The notes: generated by a model not told the origin, from the letters alone. A DNA stretch of 64,000 nucleotides from EW11 sp035765635 (GCA_035765635.1 DASTWZ010000044.1:62001-126000), one strand, 5' to 3'. Shown: positions 1 to 8,967, counted from the first letter of the stretch. Translations and numbers: made by a program.

Positions 1-2465
1 AGCTCGCGCAGTCGCTGCGCCACGACATCGATCGTCATGACGCGATTGTGCAGATAAAAAACCTGACCGCCGCGCCGCACTTCGTGGCGGATCGCGTCCA
101 CGACGACTTTCTCGTCGTAGGTTTTCACGATCGTCTGAATCGGATGGCGGTTCGTCGGCGCGGTTTCGATCACGCTCATGTCGCGCGCGCCGGTCAGCGC
201 CATGTAGAGCGTGCGCGGTATGGGCGTGGCGCTCATCGAGAGCACGTCGACCGAAGCGCGCATGGTCTTGAAAACCTCTTTGTGTTTCACGCCGAAGCGC
301 TGCTCTTCGTCGATGATGACCAGGCCGAGGTCTTGGAAAATAACATCCTTCTGCAGCACGCGGTGAGTGCCGACCAGGATGTCAACCTGACCCGCGGTCA
401 GAGCGGCCAGGACTTTCGCTTGTTCTTTCCGCGTCCGAAAACGGCTGACCATTTCGATCGCAATGGGGTAGCCCGCCATGCGCTCGCGGAAGGTATTGAG
501 ATGCTGCTGCGCGAGCACCGTGGTGGGGACGAGCACGGCGACTTGTTTTCCACCCTGCACGGCCTTGAACGCGGCGCGGATCGCGACCTCGGTTTTGCCG
601 AAGCCGACATCGCCGCAAATCAACCGGTCCATCGGGCGCGGCGCTTCCATGTCGAGCTTGGTGGCTTCGATCGCCTTCAACTGGTCGGGCGTTTCGGTAA
701 ATGGGAACGACGCCTCGAATTCCTTCTGCCAATTGTTATCCGGCGGAAACGCGTGTCCGGGCTGCGCCTCGCGAGCCGCCTGCATGCGCAACAATTCCGC
801 GGCGAGATCGATGGTCGAGCGTTCAGCTGCTTGGCGCGCTTTTTCCCAGCGGTTCGAGCCGATGCGACCGAGTTGGGGCTTGGTCTTGCTCAGGCCGACA
901 TAGCGGCTGATCAGGTGCGACTCCTGCAGAGGAACGTGCAAGGTCACGTGATCATCGAACTCGAGCGAGATCACTTCGCGCACGCCGCCGACGTGATCGA
1001 TCTTCGTCAGTCCGCGATAAAGCGCGATGCCGTGCTGGAGGTGCACCACGAAATCGCCTTCGACCAATTCCGAAAAATCGAGGAGCTGGTCGACTTGAGC
1101 GCGCTGAGCCAAGGCGCGCTTGCTTCCGCCGGCGCGACGCGCGCGTTTGCGCCCGAACAATTCCGTCTCGGTCACGACCACCACGCCCCGCGTATTCGGT
1201 TTTACACTACGCCAGTCCAGGCGCGGCGCGCTGCCGTGGTTCTCGGTTCCGCGACCGAACGTGACGCGAAAACCTTCGTTCAACGAACCGCGCAGGAAAA
1301 CGGGTTTCAGATTTTTCAGCGCGGAATTCTCCTCGAGAATTTCGCGGACGCGTTGCTCTTCGCCTTCCTTGGAAACAACGAAGACCGGCAGGTAACTCTC
1401 CTTCTGCCAGGTCTGCACCTGCTGAAGGAATTTCAGGCGCGCGTCTTCCTCGACCTGCAGACGCTCCTGGGCGACGAGCGCATCATCCGGATAGCTCCGA
1501 TGGTGCACGAGGCTGTCGGTATTCCACGTCGTTTCCTCCGGCGTCTCATCGAAAAGAGCGGAAGCTTCGTCGAGATCGCCCAGGCCGATGGCGAGGGAGC
1601 ATTTTTGGAGGAGGTCGTTAAAGCCTTCGCTGCCCTCGCGCGCAAGGGCGCTGAACGATTCATCAAGCGAGGCCGGCTCGATGAACACGACGTGAGACAG
1701 CGGTGTCAGATAATCCGCGATGCCGGTTTTCGAGGGGTCCAGTTTGACCCGCGGCGAGGTTGAAAGCGCGATCTCCTCGACCGACGCACCCGAACGCTGC
1801 GTGACGGGATCGAACTCCCGAATCTCTTCGATCTCGTCGCCAAAAAAATCGAGGCGGTAGGGCTGGTTTGCAGTGACGGGATAGACGTCGATGATGCCGC
1901 CGCGGATCGCGTAATGGCCCGGCGCTTCGCACACGGCTTCGGAATCGTAGTCGAGTTCCTGAAGTTTTTCGAGGAGCGCTTGAAACGGCTGGGTCTGGCC
2001 GCGGCGCAAGACGAGTTCGCGCGTGGAAAATTCCTCGAGGGCTGGCACGCTCTGAAGAAGAGCGGCGGGTGTCGTGACGACGACGAGGGACTGTGCGCGC
2101 CTTTGTCCTGAAATTGTGGATACGCCGGGCAGCGGCGCGTTGGTGCTTTCCTTCAGCTGCCGCGTGGCGCGCAAGCGCGACAGCACGGTCAATCGATCCG
2201 CCGACGCCGCGAACGCCTCGCGCATGTCGCGGTTTTCCGGCATGGATTCGGGGAACACTAGAATCTCCAATTTTGCCGCGGTCTCCGAGGCCTGGTGAAA
2301 GAAAGCCAGATCCTCCGCCAACTGCTCGGCGCCCCGAAATTCGTCCGTGACCACCACGTATACAGGAGATGGATACGTGCGCGTCAGCTCTTCGAGAATC
2401 GCGCCGCGCGCGGGCGCAGCGACCCCCGTGAGTTTCAGCCTGCGCAGGTTGGACAGTACGGACAT
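1..2465 (-). CDS. mfd: Transcription-repair coupling factor Mfd (C-terminus beyond window)
   Basis: Mfd is a DNA translocase that removes RNA polymerase stalled at lesions and recruits UvrA. The minus-strand frame opens with ATG at 2465 (MSVLSNLRRLKLTGV) and stays open to base 1, giving about 821 residues. A full Mfd has about 1100-1150, so roughly 300 C-terminal residues are missing. The UvrB-like N-terminal module is followed by the RNA polymerase-interaction region (DFVVHLQHGIALYRG). Then comes a superfamily 2 motor with Walker A GDVGFGKT near residues 618-625 and a DEEQ Walker B near 719-722. The motif RFGVKHKE and the SATPIPRTL segment are characteristic of Mfd/RecG. The truncation is a window-edge effect. 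Long plus-strand reading frames over this gene are shadows. Confidence 0.95.
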   Translation of the reverse strand, partial: MSVLSNLRRLKLTGVAAPARGAILEELTRTYPSPVYVVVTDEFRGAEQLAEDLAFFHQASETAAKLEILVFPESMPENRDMREAFAASADRLTVLSRLRATRQLKESTNAPLPGVSTISGQRRAQSLVVVTTPAALLQSVPALEEFSTRELVLRRGQTQPFQALLEKLQELDYDSEAVCEAPGHYAIRGGIIDVYPVTANQPYRLDFFGDEIEEIREFDPVTQRSGASVEEIALSTSPRVKLDPSKTGIADYLTPLSHVVFIEPASLDESFSALAREGSEGFNDLLQKCSLAIGLGDLDEASALFDETPEETTWNTDSLVHHRSYPDDALVAQERLQVEEDARLKFLQQVQTWQKESYLPVFVVSKEGEEQRVREILEENSALKNLKPVFLRGSLNEGFRVTFGRGTENHGSAPRLDWRSVKPNTRGVVVVTETELFGRKRARRAGGSKRALAQRAQVDQLLDFSELVEGDFVVHLQHGIALYRGLTKIDHVGGVREVISLEFDDHVTLHVPLQESHLISRYVGLSKTKPQLGRIGSNRWEKARQAAERSTIDLAAELLRMQAAREAQPGHAFPPDNNWQKEFEASFPFTETPDQLKAIEATKLDMEAPRPMDRLICGDVGFGKTEVAIRAAFKAVQGGKQVAVLVPTTVLAQQHLNTFRERMAGYPIAIEMVSRFRTRKEQAKVLAALTAGQVDILVGTHRVLQKDVIFQDLGLVIIDEEQRFGVKHKEVFKTMRASVDVLSMSATPIPRTLYMALTGARDMSVIETAPTNRHPIQTIVKTYDEKVVVDAIRHEVRRGGQVFYLHNRVMTIDVVAQRLRE

Positions 2466-2550
2466 GCGAACCGGATTACAAATACACGAATGAGCGAAGC
2501 GCAACCTGTGCCGCGTAGGGCGGGGCCGCGTGCTTACGGGATTACTTTTT

Positions 2551-2744
2551 AGCCGCAAAAAGGCTCAAAAATGGCAAAGAGGATTCTGGATCTGTAACGT
2601 CGCCAAGATTTCTGTGCCACTGCGCAGTTTGAGGTATTGGTTTGAAGCTCCAAACCAAACACCGAACCGGTTGTGGGTATCGGATGTCTGAATCGCGTCG
2701 GCACAAAAAAACCCTCTTTGTTATTTTTGTGCCTCTTCGCGGCC
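2551..2744. repeat. Palindromic intergenic element, GCCGCAAA family, full copy
   Basis: This element fills most of the gap between mfd and rnc. The left arm (2551-2583) reads AGCCGCAAAAAGGCTC and then CAAAGAGGATT. The right arm (2711-2744), read on the other strand, gives GGCCGCGAAGAGGCAC and then CAAAGAGGGTT, an imperfect inverted repeat with about 130 bp between the arms. The centre contains a perfect hairpin at 2637-2658 (TTGGTTTG, loop AAGCTC, CAAACCAA). A minus-strand frame inside it (about 65 codons) is read from the repeat itself and is not called. A half copy of the same arm lies at 8968-9005. The function is unknown. It could fold as RNA and act between the convergent or serial minus genes. 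Confidence 0.65.
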
Positions 2745-2762
2745 AAAAAATCAGCCGAACGT

Positions 2763-3500
2763 CTATTCTGGCTGCCTGATCGCGGGCCCGGCTTTCAGGG
2801 CCGCGTTCGCTTTCACCAATTCATCGCGCAAGGCGCCGAGCGCGACGCGGGCGGCGCCTTCCTCGGCGGCTTTCTTGGAGGTGCCACGACCTTTGCCGAC
2901 GGACTTTTCATTCAAGAACAGTTCGGCCTCGTATTGTCGTGCGTGATCCTCGCCCGAAATGTGAACCACCGCATAGCGAAGCGCGTTGTTGCCGTACTGC
3001 GGTTGCACGAGTTCCTGAAGCTGCCCCTTCGGATTGTCACTTTCCTGGGTATCGAGCAGCCGGTCGGGTAAGTGGCCGTAAAGCGCAAGAATGACGCGTC
3101 GCGTCGTCGGAAAATCGCTGTCCAAATAGATCGCTCCGACCACCGACTCGAAGGCGTCCTCGAGCGTGGAAGCGCGGGTGCGGCCGCCGCATTGTTCCTC
3201 GCTCGCGCTCAGATGCAGGCTCTCGTGGATCTTCAGTTCCTTCGCCAGCGCGGTGAGAAACAGGCCCTTCGAAAGCGTCGATCGCCGTTTGCTCAACGCG
3301 CCTTCGCGATCTGTAGGGAAAAGTTGATACAGCGCCTCCGTCAAAATCAGCTGCAGAACGGCGTCTCCCAGAAATTCGAGGCGCTGATTGCTCTCCTTGA
3401 TTTCCTCGTGGTCCTGCAAATAGGACGGATGCGTGATCGCGAGTTCGAGCAAAGCTCGGTCGCGAAACGTGTACCCGAGCCGGACCTGAAGCGTTTCCAT
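2763..3500 (-). CDS. rnc: Ribonuclease III
   Basis: This double-strand-specific endoribonuclease processes rRNA precursors and structured mRNA. The start is ATG at 3500 (METLQVRLGYTF), giving 245 residues, normal for the family. The open frame continues upstream, but that extension lies over the neighbouring permease and is discarded. The signature NQRLEFLGDAVL is at residues 38-49, with metal ligands E42 and D46. D115 and E118 lie in TLEDAFESVVGAIYLD. The C-terminal dsRNA-binding domain (about 158-230) ends with the GKGRGTSKKAAEEGAA loop. It lies 41 bp downstream of the 3542 permease on the same strand and may be cotranscribed. Confidence 0.96.
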   Translation of the reverse strand: METLQVRLGYTFRDRALLELAITHPSYLQDHEEIKESNQRLEFLGDAVLQLILTEALYQLFPTDREGALSKRRSTLSKGLFLTALAKELKIHESLHLSASEEQCGGRTRASTLEDAFESVVGAIYLDSDFPTTRRVILALYGHLPDRLLDTQESDNPKGQLQELVQPQYGNNALRYAVVHISGEDHARQYEAELFLNEKSVGKGRGTSKKAAEEGAARVALGALRDELVKANAALKAGPAIRQPE

Positions 3501-3541
3501 CGGATTGGTGGACGTTTTCGACACGGCGCGGCGAATGGAAA

Positions 3542-4336
3542 TCAGGAACTCGCGCTGGAATAGCGGCGTATTCCCCGGCTGAATACAAAGACGCCGAGCG
3601 CGACCCAAATCACGGTCAACGCCAGCAGCCACGGAACGTATGTCCAATCGAGGCCGTGCAGCAGCGTGCTCGCGGGCACATTGGTCACGAGCACGACCGG
3701 CAGCAGCCAGACAAAGATCAAATTGACCGCGCCGCGAAACGCCTGGCGGGGCAGCCGCGCGAATTCGAAGAGCGTGAAGTAAGTTCCCTCGATGCCGCTG
3801 CTGCCAATGATCCAAAACGTCGCTGAGACCGTCATGAGCAGCAGGCCGTATTGAATGAACAATCCGCAAGCGATCAGGAAAGCGTAGAGCAATATTTCGC
3901 CCAGGCCCGGATGCAGGTGCAACTGCCGCGCCGAGTAGGCCACGATGGCGATGGCGATGAAAACGTTCAGCAAGCCGTCGAGATCGAGCTTGCGCGTGGA
4001 GACCATGAAGAGGGGATTGCCCGGTTGAGCCAAAAAGAAATCGAAACGGCCGTCGCGGATGTTGCGCCCGAGTTCGAAAAGGTTGCTCCAGAAAAATCCC
4101 ATCAACAGCCGCTGCATGATCATCGAGGTGCCGACCAGCATCAGCATCTCGTATTCCGTCCAGCCTGCGATCGAGTTCGTATGCTGGTAAATCACGGCGA
4201 CGAGCAGGACGTTGACCGACATCCAGAAGAACTCGACGAGCGACCACATGATGAAATCGAAGCGAAACATCATTGTGCGCACGATCGAGTAGCGGGCGCA
4301 GGCCAGCCAGACGCGGATGTAATTGATCAGAGTCAT
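3542..4336 (-). CDS. ABC-2 type transport permease (DUF990/COG3694-like)
   Basis: This is an integral membrane protein of 264 residues starting at ATG 4336. It has about six hydrophobic segments, for example FIMWSLVEFFWMSVNVLLVAV (split around the tryptophans) near the N-terminus and LLALTVIWVALGVFVFSRGI at the C-terminus. The loop RDGRFDFFLAQPGNPLF resembles the conserved R-x-G-x-(x)-D-x-x-L-x-(R/Q)-P segment of this ABC-2 permease family. It pairs with the related permease at 4353-5162, 16 bp upstream, and the two probably form a heterodimer. No ATP-binding subunit lies next to them. Substrate unknown. Homologues are annotated generally as exporters. Confidence 0.8.
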   Translation of the reverse strand: MTLINYIRVWLACARYSIVRTMMFRFDFIMWSLVEFFWMSVNVLLVAVIYQHTNSIAGWTEYEMLMLVGTSMIMQRLLMGFFWSNLFELGRNIRDGRFDFFLAQPGNPLFMVSTRKLDLDGLLNVFIAIAIVAYSARQLHLHPGLGEILLYAFLIACGLFIQYGLLLMTVSATFWIIGSSGIEGTYFTLFEFARLPRQAFRGAVNLIFVWLLPVVLVTNVPASTLLHGLDWTYVPWLLALTVIWVALGVFVFSRGIRRYSSASS

Positions 4337-4352
4337 GGTATTTCCTGCGAAG

Positions 4353-5162
4353 TTATCCGCCCACCGCGGTGTGCCGCCGCAATCCGCGGCTCCAGAGAAA
4401 TTGCGCGAAACCGAGCAGCGCGACGACCCAGATCAATTGCAGTCCCAGCCCGGAGAGGGCGGTCTCGTAGCTCATTCGCCCCGTGATGATCGCGGCCGGG
4501 AAATACATTTGATAAAAATACGGAAGGTATTGGGAAACCTGATACAGCCAGTGCGGCATCAGGTCCAAGGGAAAGACCTGGCCCCCGAGCATTGTCTCGA
4601 TCGCGAGAGACAGAATAATGAACGACTGGATTTCCAGAAACCAGAAGGTCAGCATGCCGAAGCAGTAGGCGATGGTGAACTGAATCAGGGCCGACATCAC
4701 AAGCGCCGGCGCGCCGAGGAGAAACCGCCAGCTTTCGTGAGGGAAGACGATGTAGTCCTTGAGAAACGGCACGAGGATGACCAGCGGGATGAGCGCGAGC
4801 AGTCCGGAGACAAGTCGAGCGGAGACGAAAATCGTCAGCCGATAGGCGAAGTAGTTGATCGGCTTGAGCAGGAATTGGTTGATCAGGCCGTTCCGGATTT
4901 CCTCGCTGATTTGATAATCCTCGTTGAACGCGCTGATGAAAAACTGCAGCAGCAGCAGCGTGATGAAATAGGTCAACGTCTGTGCGAGACTGAAGCCGCC
5001 GATCTCCGATTGGCCGTGAAAAGCCGCGCGCCAGAGGATGAAGACGTAACCCAGGTGAATGAAGGAGAAGATCGCGCGAACGCCGAAATTCCAGCGATAG
5101 ACGAGACTGCTCTGCAGCCCGACGAGGAAGGCGTGACGGTACTTGTTGAAGACGGCGACCAT
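4353..5162 (-). CDS. ABC-2 type transport permease (COG4587-like)
   Basis: This is the second half of a permease pair, 269 residues from ATG at 5162 (MVAVFNKYRHAFLVGLQ). A frame start ten codons earlier (5192) adds MRRTHSGRTL and seems less likely. About six membrane segments are visible. The conserved segment ISEEIRNGLINQFLLKPINY is the family's R-x-G-x-(I/L)-x-x-x-L-(L/V)-(R/K)-P motif. It is 16 bp from the downstream permease and surely cotranscribed. The upstream side is a palindromic repeat (5239-5409), so any promoter must lie in or next to that repeat. The partner ATPase is not in the window. Confidence 0.8.
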   Translation of the reverse strand: MVAVFNKYRHAFLVGLQSSLVYRWNFGVRAIFSFIHLGYVFILWRAAFHGQSEIGGFSLAQTLTYFITLLLLQFFISAFNEDYQISEEIRNGLINQFLLKPINYFAYRLTIFVSARLVSGLLALIPLVILVPFLKDYIVFPHESWRFLLGAPALVMSALIQFTIAYCFGMLTFWFLEIQSFIILSLAIETMLGGQVFPLDLMPHWLYQVSQYLPYFYQMYFPAAIITGRMSYETALSGLGLQLIWVVALLGFAQFLWSRGLRRHTAVGG

Positions 5163-5238
5163 GAGCGTGCGACCACTATGTGTTCGCCGCAAAGAAGCAC
5201 ACCGCGCCAGAGCCGCAACTAAAGATAACGAGGGAGTT

Positions 5239-5409
5239 GCCCACGAATCACACGAATCACTCGAAACCGATCCTCGGAAATTTTTCCCACGGAATACACG
5301 GAATAGAATTCAGAATCAGGAGCTCGGTTGTTTGAAACCTTTCCGTGACATCCGTGTGTTCCGTGGGAAATCCATTTCAGACTTTGTGTGATTCGTGTGA
5401 TTCGTGGGC
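5239..5409. repeat. Nested palindromic repeat, CACGAA/CACGGA family, copy 1
   Basis: The outer inverted repeat begins GCCCACGAATCACACGAATC at 5239 and is mirrored by GATTCGTGTGATTCGTGGGC ending at 5409. The inner inverted repeat TTTCCCACGGAATACACGGA is mirrored by TCCGTGTGTTCCGTGGGAAA. About 40 bp of unpaired sequence lies in the centre. Each arm is a run of 9-bp units with a CACGAA core (outer) or CACGGA core (inner). It lies between the 3' end of parA and the 5' end of the permease pair. In this copy the outer spacer reads AATCAC in both arms, whereas copies 3 and 4 have AGAAC in both arms. Confidence 0.85.
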
Positions 5410-5429
5410 AAAAAAAATCGCACCCGCAT

Positions 5430-6212
5430 TCACTTCGCTGCGAGCGAGAAGCGCGCGATCATTTCCTTCGCCAGATTCTTGTAGGCGCTCGAGCCGGGGC
5501 TGAGCGGATCGTAGTCGAAGATCGTCTTGCCGAAGCTTGGCGCTTCGCTGAGGCGCACCGTGCGGGGGATGACCGTATTGAAGATCTTGTCGGGCAAATG
5601 CTGTTTAACCTCGTCGACCACCTGGCGCGACAGGTTCGTGCGGACGTCGAACATCGTCATGATGATTCCGCCTATTTCCAGAGCCGCGTTCACATTCGCG
5701 GATTTCAGGCGTTCGACGACCTTCAGGATTTGGCCGAGGCCTTCGAGCGCCATGTATTCGCATTGCAGCGCGATCAAGAGGTAGTCGGCCGCGGCGAGGC
5801 TGTTCATCGAGAGCATGCCGAGCGCGGGAGGGCAATCGATGATGATGGCTTTGAAACCGCCGGATTCGCGCACCGGCTGGATGCACTGGCGCAGTTTCAT
5901 CAAATAGTTTTCCGACTGCGCCAGTTCGATCTCGGCCGCCGCCAGGTCCACCTCGCTCGGAATGATCGCGAGATGATCGTACTTCGTCGGCGTGATGATC
6001 GAGAGCGCGGAGCCTTCGCCATTGAGCGGGCCGTAGAGGCTTTTGCCTTCCTGCTTTTCCACGCCGACCGCGCTGGTCGCGTTCGCCTGAGGATCGAGAT
6101 CGATGAGCAGCGTGTGGATTTTCTTGTCAGCGAGCGCTGCCGCGAGGTTCACCGCAGTGGTGGTTTTTCCGACGCCGCCCTTTTGATTGGCGATGGTGAA
6201 GACGAGGCTCAT
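5430..6212 (-). CDS. ParA/Soj-family ATPase
   Basis: This is a MinD/ParA-type deviant Walker ATPase used for chromosome or cargo positioning. The start is ATG at 6212 (MSLVFTIANQKGGVGKTTTA), giving 260 residues. An upstream extension of 59 codons in the same frame is rejected because Soj proteins begin just before the P-loop. The deviant Walker A is KGGVGKTT at 11-18, followed by LLIDLDPQANAT and later IIIDCPPALGML and VIPRTVRLSEAPS, all typical of Soj. No parB or parS-like gene is adjacent, which is unusual for a chromosomal Soj. The chromosomal partner may lie elsewhere, or the protein may be an orphan. Confidence 0.9.
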   Translation of the reverse strand: MSLVFTIANQKGGVGKTTTAVNLAAALADKKIHTLLIDLDPQANATSAVGVEKQEGKSLYGPLNGEGSALSIITPTKYDHLAIIPSEVDLAAAEIELAQSENYLMKLRQCIQPVRESGGFKAIIIDCPPALGMLSMNSLAAADYLLIALQCEYMALEGLGQILKVVERLKSANVNAALEIGGIIMTMFDVRTNLSRQVVDEVKQHLPDKIFNTVIPRTVRLSEAPSFGKTIFDYDPLSPGSSAYKNLAKEMIARFSLAAK

Positions 6213-6258
6213 AAAGCGGCGATTAATCGGGCGGAGTCGGGCGGAGTCTAGCGCGAAA

Positions 6259-7191
6259 CTACGATGGTTCGGAGGAAACCAGTGCTTTCCTGTCCTCGCC
6301 CCAACGCTCCGCGATGAACACGGCGCCGATAAGCAGCACGCCGCCAAAGATGAGGCGTTGAACCTCCGCGAAGCTGGCCGGCTTTTCATGAAAAACGATC
6401 AGCGAACAGGCGATGGCCAAGGGAGCTTTCAGATTGTTCAACGTGGCGAGAGTGCCGGCGTTCACCAGCGTGGCCCCGCGATTCCAGAGGAAAAAACAAA
6501 TCCCGGAAGACAGCACGCCGAGGTACGCAAGCACGCCCCACTGCGCCAAGGTGGGGTGAAAAGTAGACCAGTTGGAACTGCCGAGCGAGGCGAGGACGCT
6601 GATGAAGACCGCGCCCAGATAAAGCCAGGCGAACACGGTGTAGTCCGGCGCGTTTGTCATGCCCGAGCGGATACGGCGGTAGGCGAGTTGGCCGACGGCG
6701 AAACAAACATTCGAAAGTTGAACCAGCATCAACCCTGTCAACAGCTCCGGTGACGTGAGTTCGTGCCAAACGACGATGAGCGTGCCCGCAACCGCAAGAA
6801 ACGCGGCGACCCAATGCAGGTAGACGAATTTCCGGCGCAACGTGGCGTCGAAAAGAATGACGTAGAGTGGTGTCGTGGTGGTGAAGAGCGCCACCTCGAA
6901 CGATTTTAGAAATACATACGCGTGCAGATAGAGCAGGTACATCGCTCCGAACTGAATCGCGCCCACGATGGTGAGCTTCAGGAGAGCGCCAGAGCGCGCG
7001 CCGCGAAACCGCAAAAAAGGAATGAACACGAGCGCCGCGAGACCCACGCGGACAGTGGCCACCAAAGTGGAATCGAGACCAGCGAGCTGGTTCTTGATCA
7101 ATCCAAACGACAGCGCCCAAATCAGCGAAACGATCAGCAGGTAGATCACGCGAAGAATCTCCCACGAATCATACGCGGAAGAGCGCGCCAA
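6259..7191 (-). CDS. EamA-family (DMT superfamily) transporter
   Basis: This is a polytopic exporter-like protein of 310 residues with two EamA repeats and about ten membrane segments. The first repeat begins VIYLLIVSLIWALSFGLIKN, and the second includes WGVLAYLGVLSSGICFFLWN. The motif ATLNNLKAPLAI near the C-terminus fits EamA repeat 2. ATG at 7191 overlaps the 3' end of the upstream ABC permease by 23 bp. A GTG at 7149 just before the first helix is an alternative start. The substrate is unknown. Relatives move amino acids, metabolites or nucleotide-sugar-like compounds. Overlap with the upstream gene suggests translational coupling. Confidence 0.85.
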   Translation of the reverse strand: MARSSAYDSWEILRVIYLLIVSLIWALSFGLIKNQLAGLDSTLVATVRVGLAALVFIPFLRFRGARSGALLKLTIVGAIQFGAMYLLYLHAYVFLKSFEVALFTTTTPLYVILFDATLRRKFVYLHWVAAFLAVAGTLIVVWHELTSPELLTGLMLVQLSNVCFAVGQLAYRRIRSGMTNAPDYTVFAWLYLGAVFISVLASLGSSNWSTFHPTLAQWGVLAYLGVLSSGICFFLWNRGATLVNAGTLATLNNLKAPLAIACSLIVFHEKPASFAEVQRLIFGGVLLIGAVFIAERWGEDRKALVSSEPS

Positions 7192-8863
7192 GCTTTTTGC
7201 CCAGTAGTACCGTCATGGATACAAGCGTGATGCCGAGGAAAACCATGGCCCAGACGCCTAACGCGCTCGCGATGAATTTGCCGTCTCCGAGCAGTTGGAA
7301 GAGCTCCAGGATCGCTTTCGTGATCGGATAGAAAACTTGTTTTTGCGCGAGGATCAGCGAATCGCTCACCTCCAGCATCGCGAAAGCGAAGGCCAGCAAT
7401 CCGCCCGCGATGAGGTTCGCCGTAATGAGCGGAAGCGTTACGCGATAGAGCGATTTCAAGGGCGTCGCGCCGAGGTTCTGCGCGGCTTCTTCGAGCGTCT
7501 CGCTGGTTTGCTCGAAACCAGCGATCGCCGAACGCACGACATACGGGAGGCGGCGGATCGAATACGCGATGATCAGCAGCACGGTCGGATTTTTCACGGG
7601 GTTGATGAAGCTGAACAATTTTCCTTCCTGACTCATCGCGAGATAGCCGAAGGCGAGCACGAGCCCTGGCACCGCCAGCGGAAGAATCGCGAGAAAATCC
7701 AGGATCTGCCGGCCCTTGATTTTGCTCCGCACGATGACGTACGCGACCGCGAGCCCGAGGAAAATGTCGAGCACAGTCGAAACGCTGGCGAACTTCAGAC
7801 TGTTCGCGATGGCGGGCACGGTCAGATCGTGACCCAAAGCCAATTTGAAATTTTCCAGCGTGTAATGTTTTGGCACTACAGACGCGTACCAATCCTTCGA
7901 AAATGCGACGAGGAGCACGCCGACATGCGGCAACACCGCGAGCAATGTGACGCCGGAAAACAACGCGGTGCAGATGAGCCCGCGCAGCGGACTGAGCTTG
8001 CGCGCCGAGGCCGAACTCGTGGCCTTCGCCATCATCGCATAACCGGCGCGGCCAAAAAGACCTTTGCCGACGGCGTAGAGAGCCACCGTCGCGACGAGCA
8101 TCACCGTCACGAGGGTGTAGGGAAATGGATTTCCGCCGATGTCTTTTAGCCCGTAGTAAATTTGCGCGGAAATCACGCGTGGATAGTCGAAGACGAGCGG
8201 CACGCCGAGTTCGGTGAACGCCCAGATGAAGACGATCGTTCCGCCCGCGAAGAGTCCCGGACGGATCAAGGGGAGGGTGATGCGGAAGAATCGCCGCAAG
8301 GTGGTGGATCCCAAATTCTGCGCCGCTTCCTCCATCGCGGGATCGATGTTCGCGAGCGAGGCGACGGCATTGAGATAGATGATCGGGTAAAGCGAAAGAG
8401 CCTCCATCAACACCATTCCGGCGAACTGGTGTTGAGCGAACCAATCGTAGGCCCAGCCCTGCGGTTTGAGTCCGAGATCAATGATGAGCGCGTTCAGCGC
8501 GCCGTATTGGCCGAAGAGTTGTTTGATTCCGATCGCGCCGACGAACGGCGGGAGCACCATGGGGATGAGCACGACGGAACTGAGCGCGGTCTTGCCCGGG
8601 AAAACGTAGCGATCCGCCATGACGGCGAGGGGCAGCGCGATGAGAATCGCCAGAGCCGTCGAGGCACAGGCGAGAAAAAAGGAGTTTCGCAGGCCGTTGA
8701 GGTAAACCGGATCTTTGATCAGCGCCGCGAGATAGTCGAAGGTGAGGGCGCCGTTCGCGTTGATAAACCCACCCTTCAGAATCTGGAAAATCGGCCACGC
8801 GAAGAACGCGCCGAAAAACAGGAGCGCCAGCACGAAGACCACTCGAGCGAAGTTCCGCGACAT
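7169..8863 (-). CDS. Fused ABC transporter permease, ferric iron (FbpB/ThiP-like) type
   Basis: This is an inner-membrane permease of 564 residues that contains two complete BPD-transport domains in one chain, the arrangement of FbpB, SfuB and ThiP. Each half has the ATPase-docking EAA loop: EEAAQNLGSTTLRRFFRITL in the first and EEAAQNLGATPLKSLYRVTL in the second. ATG at 8863 gives an N-terminal membrane anchor VVFVLALLFFGAFFAWPIF. The usual partners (periplasmic binding protein, ATPase) are not on either side: upstream is a repeat fragment and the sigma gene, downstream the EamA gene. Iron is the usual substrate of this architecture, but phosphonate or thiamine types look alike. Confidence 0.85.
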   Translation of the reverse strand: MSRNFARVVFVLALLFFGAFFAWPIFQILKGGFINANGALTFDYLAALIKDPVYLNGLRNSFFLACASTALAILIALPLAVMADRYVFPGKTALSSVVLIPMVLPPFVGAIGIKQLFGQYGALNALIIDLGLKPQGWAYDWFAQHQFAGMVLMEALSLYPIIYLNAVASLANIDPAMEEAAQNLGSTTLRRFFRITLPLIRPGLFAGGTIVFIWAFTELGVPLVFDYPRVISAQIYYGLKDIGGNPFPYTLVTVMLVATVALYAVGKGLFGRAGYAMMAKATSSASARKLSPLRGLICTALFSGVTLLAVLPHVGVLLVAFSKDWYASVVPKHYTLENFKLALGHDLTVPAIANSLKFASVSTVLDIFLGLAVAYVIVRSKIKGRQILDFLAILPLAVPGLVLAFGYLAMSQEGKLFSFINPVKNPTVLLIIAYSIRRLPYVVRSAIAGFEQTSETLEEAAQNLGATPLKSLYRVTLPLITANLIAGGLLAFAFAMLEVSDSLILAQKQVFYPITKAILELFQLLGDGKFIASALGVWAMVFLGITLVSMTVLLGKKLGALFRV

Positions 8864-8967
8864 CGAGCGCCAGTGTCAGAGAGAGTTTGCCCGCGGCTCA
8901 ATCCGAAAGGCCAGCGCTCCGTGAGGCGCCGGCCTCCGGCTGACGATCTGACGGATCGCGACTCAGA

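Noticed and set aside
2763..4247. One 494-codon frame joining RNase III with an upstream Arg-rich stretch
   Set aside because: The first 248 codons are the shadow of the permease gene. RNase III homology starts exactly at the Met encoded at 3500.
5239..5409. CRISPR array or IS element
   Set aside because: The units are 9 bp without unique spacers, are arranged as inverted arms, and no cas gene or transposase is present.
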